This document shows positions 63,601-64,000 of a stretch of DNA of 64,000 nucleotides, piece after piece. How positions within the stretch are numbered: the stretch's first letter is position 1; each line of letters starts with the position of its first letter. Source of the stretch: Flaviflexus huanghaiensis. Its GTDB lineage: Bacteria; Actinomycetota; Actinomycetes; Actinomycetales; Actinomycetaceae. The position numbers were made by a program, and so were the translations under genes. Where the stretch lies: assembly GCF_014118685.1 (NCBI RefSeq), contig NZ_JACFAK010000002.1:212528-276527 (forward strand), given 5' to 3'. The notes below the pieces were generated by a model, which worked only from the letters and a program-made list of their open reading frames with translations, was not told the DNA's origin and did not search any database.

Positions 63601-63918
63601 ATGACCAATGTGTACAGCCCGGAGTTCAGGCAGCGGGCCTTGCGAATGATGGACGATTATCGCCGCGGTGGTGACGTCTCAGAATGGGCCGCGGCGTCGG
63701 CAGTGGGTGAGAAGTTGGGGGTTTCGCCTCATACGATGCGCGGCTGGTCCAGGAGGGCACGCAGCGAGGTGAGCAGTGACACCCCCGCGTCGAGTGCTGA
63801 GTCGGAAGAGATCAAGGAACTGCGCCGCGAGGTGCGAGAGCTGAAGCGGGCCAACGAAATTCTGAAGACGGCATCAGCTTTTTTCGCAGCGGAACTCGAC
63901 CGCCCCACGACGAAATGA
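63601..63918 (+). CDS. IS3-family transposase OrfA
   Basis: A protein of 105 aa, starting at ATG 63601 with GAGGAG upstream. It has an N-terminal helix-turn-helix (YSPEFRQRALRMMDDYRRGG ... GEKLGVSPHTMRGWSRR) and a C-terminal leucine-zipper-like helix ending ELKRANEILKTASAFFAAEL. It binds the terminal repeats. A TTTTTTC heptamer near the 3' end allows -1 frameshifting into orfB. Confidence 0.92.
   Translation: MTNVYSPEFRQRALRMMDDYRRGGDVSEWAAASAVGEKLGVSPHTMRGWSRRARSEVSSDTPASSAESEEIKELRREVRELKRANEILKTASAFFAAELDRPTTK
63879..63885 (+). promoter_or_regulatory. Programmed -1 frameshift heptamer (T TTT TTC)
   Basis: In the orfA frame the codons are GCT TTT TTC, so the sequence T-TTT-TTC fits the X-XXY-YYZ rule for -1 frameshifting. 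The -1 frame is open from there through the orfB start. This would produce the OrfAB transposase. Confidence 0.7.
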
Positions 63919-64000
63919 TCGCCTACATCGATAGGTATAGGGATCAGTTCGGGGTCGAGGTTATCTGTCGCACGCTGGCTGCGACGGCCGGTGGGTTCAT
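63915..64000 (+). CDS. IS3-family transposase OrfB, N-terminal part (partial)
   Basis: The ATG at 63915 overlaps the orfA stop (ATGA). It opens MIAYIDRYRDQFGVEVICRT, followed by LAATAGGF, the usual OrfB N-terminus of actinobacterial IS3-type elements. The catalytic DDE domain would be outside the window. Confidence 0.88.
   Translation, partial: MIAYIDRYRDQFGVEVICRTLAATAGGF

Larger units (their letters stand above)
63551..64000 (+). mobile_element. IS3-family element, left part (continues beyond the window)
   Basis: The element appears to begin at 63551 with TGAAGCGTCCTGGGTTTCG, similar to the TGA-starting terminal repeats of IS3-type elements. It has an orfA and the first 86 bases of orfB. 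It is inserted in the istA gene. The right end is outside the window. Confidence 0.75.

Overview
The window reads as a chromosome segment of a high-GC Gram-positive bacterium (Actinomycetota). The evidence is a phosphatidylinositol-mannoside gene pair, the yebC-ruvCAB and yajC-secD-secF-apt-rel gene orders, many GTG/TTG starts with 4-bp ATGA/GTGA overlaps, and several starts that look leaderless. An Actinomycetaceae-like genus is my best guess, but nothing here fixes the genus. No rRNA, tRNA or CRISPR array was recognised.

Region 1 (1-22,122) is core genome. It holds the end of a PIM acyltransferase, pimA, two membrane proteins (one PrsW-like) and a Nudix hydrolase. These are followed by yebC, a TauE/SafE permease, ruvCAB, yajC-secDF-apt and rel. 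A small AbiEi-like gene and a DUF349 gene lie on the minus strand. A metallo-beta-lactamase-fold hydrolase, hisS and a pair of membrane-anchored dynamin-like GTPases complete the region.

Region 2 (22,123-26,660) is accessory and partly decayed. A complete Tat-exported DmsA-type molybdoenzyme has no electron-transfer or anchor partner here. Next come a truncated IS481-like transposase, a cytidine/guanine-deaminase family gene, and a scrambled remnant of a second dmsA.

Region 3 (26,661-33,769) is housekeeping: a DEAD-box RNA helicase, an MFS transporter, aspS, a GNAT protein and a DCC-family protein. Strong hairpin terminators lie at 26,696-26,727 and 33,047-33,086.

Region 4 (33,770-36,000) is an AT-richer insert with one large gene that joins an ABC-type AAA ATPase to a Toprim/DUF4435-like domain. 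This is the architecture expected of a fused PARIS-like anti-phage or OLD-like protein.

Region 5 (36,064-61,934) holds an MMPL transporter and then a Wzx/Wzy-type surface polysaccharide locus. An LCP-family ligase opens it. A PglF/CapD-type dehydratase, an aminotransferase, a phosphoglycosyl transferase and two acyl/aminoacyl transferases form an amino-sugar module. An epimerase, a UDP-sugar dehydrogenase and CapE-CapF-CapG (UDP-N-acetyl-L-fucosamine) supply further sugars. Six glycosyltransferases, a flippase and an EpsG-like polymerase assemble the chain. Base composition and codon use change abruptly inside the aminotransferase gene near 42,900, which suggests a recombination breakpoint between a conserved 5' flank and an exchangeable serotype-like interior.

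Region 6 (about 61,970-64,000) is a mosaic of insertion sequences: an IS256-type fragment, an IS3-type orfB fragment, an IS21-type istB with an istA tail, and the start of an apparently intact IS3-type element with a canonical T-TTT-TTC frameshift site.
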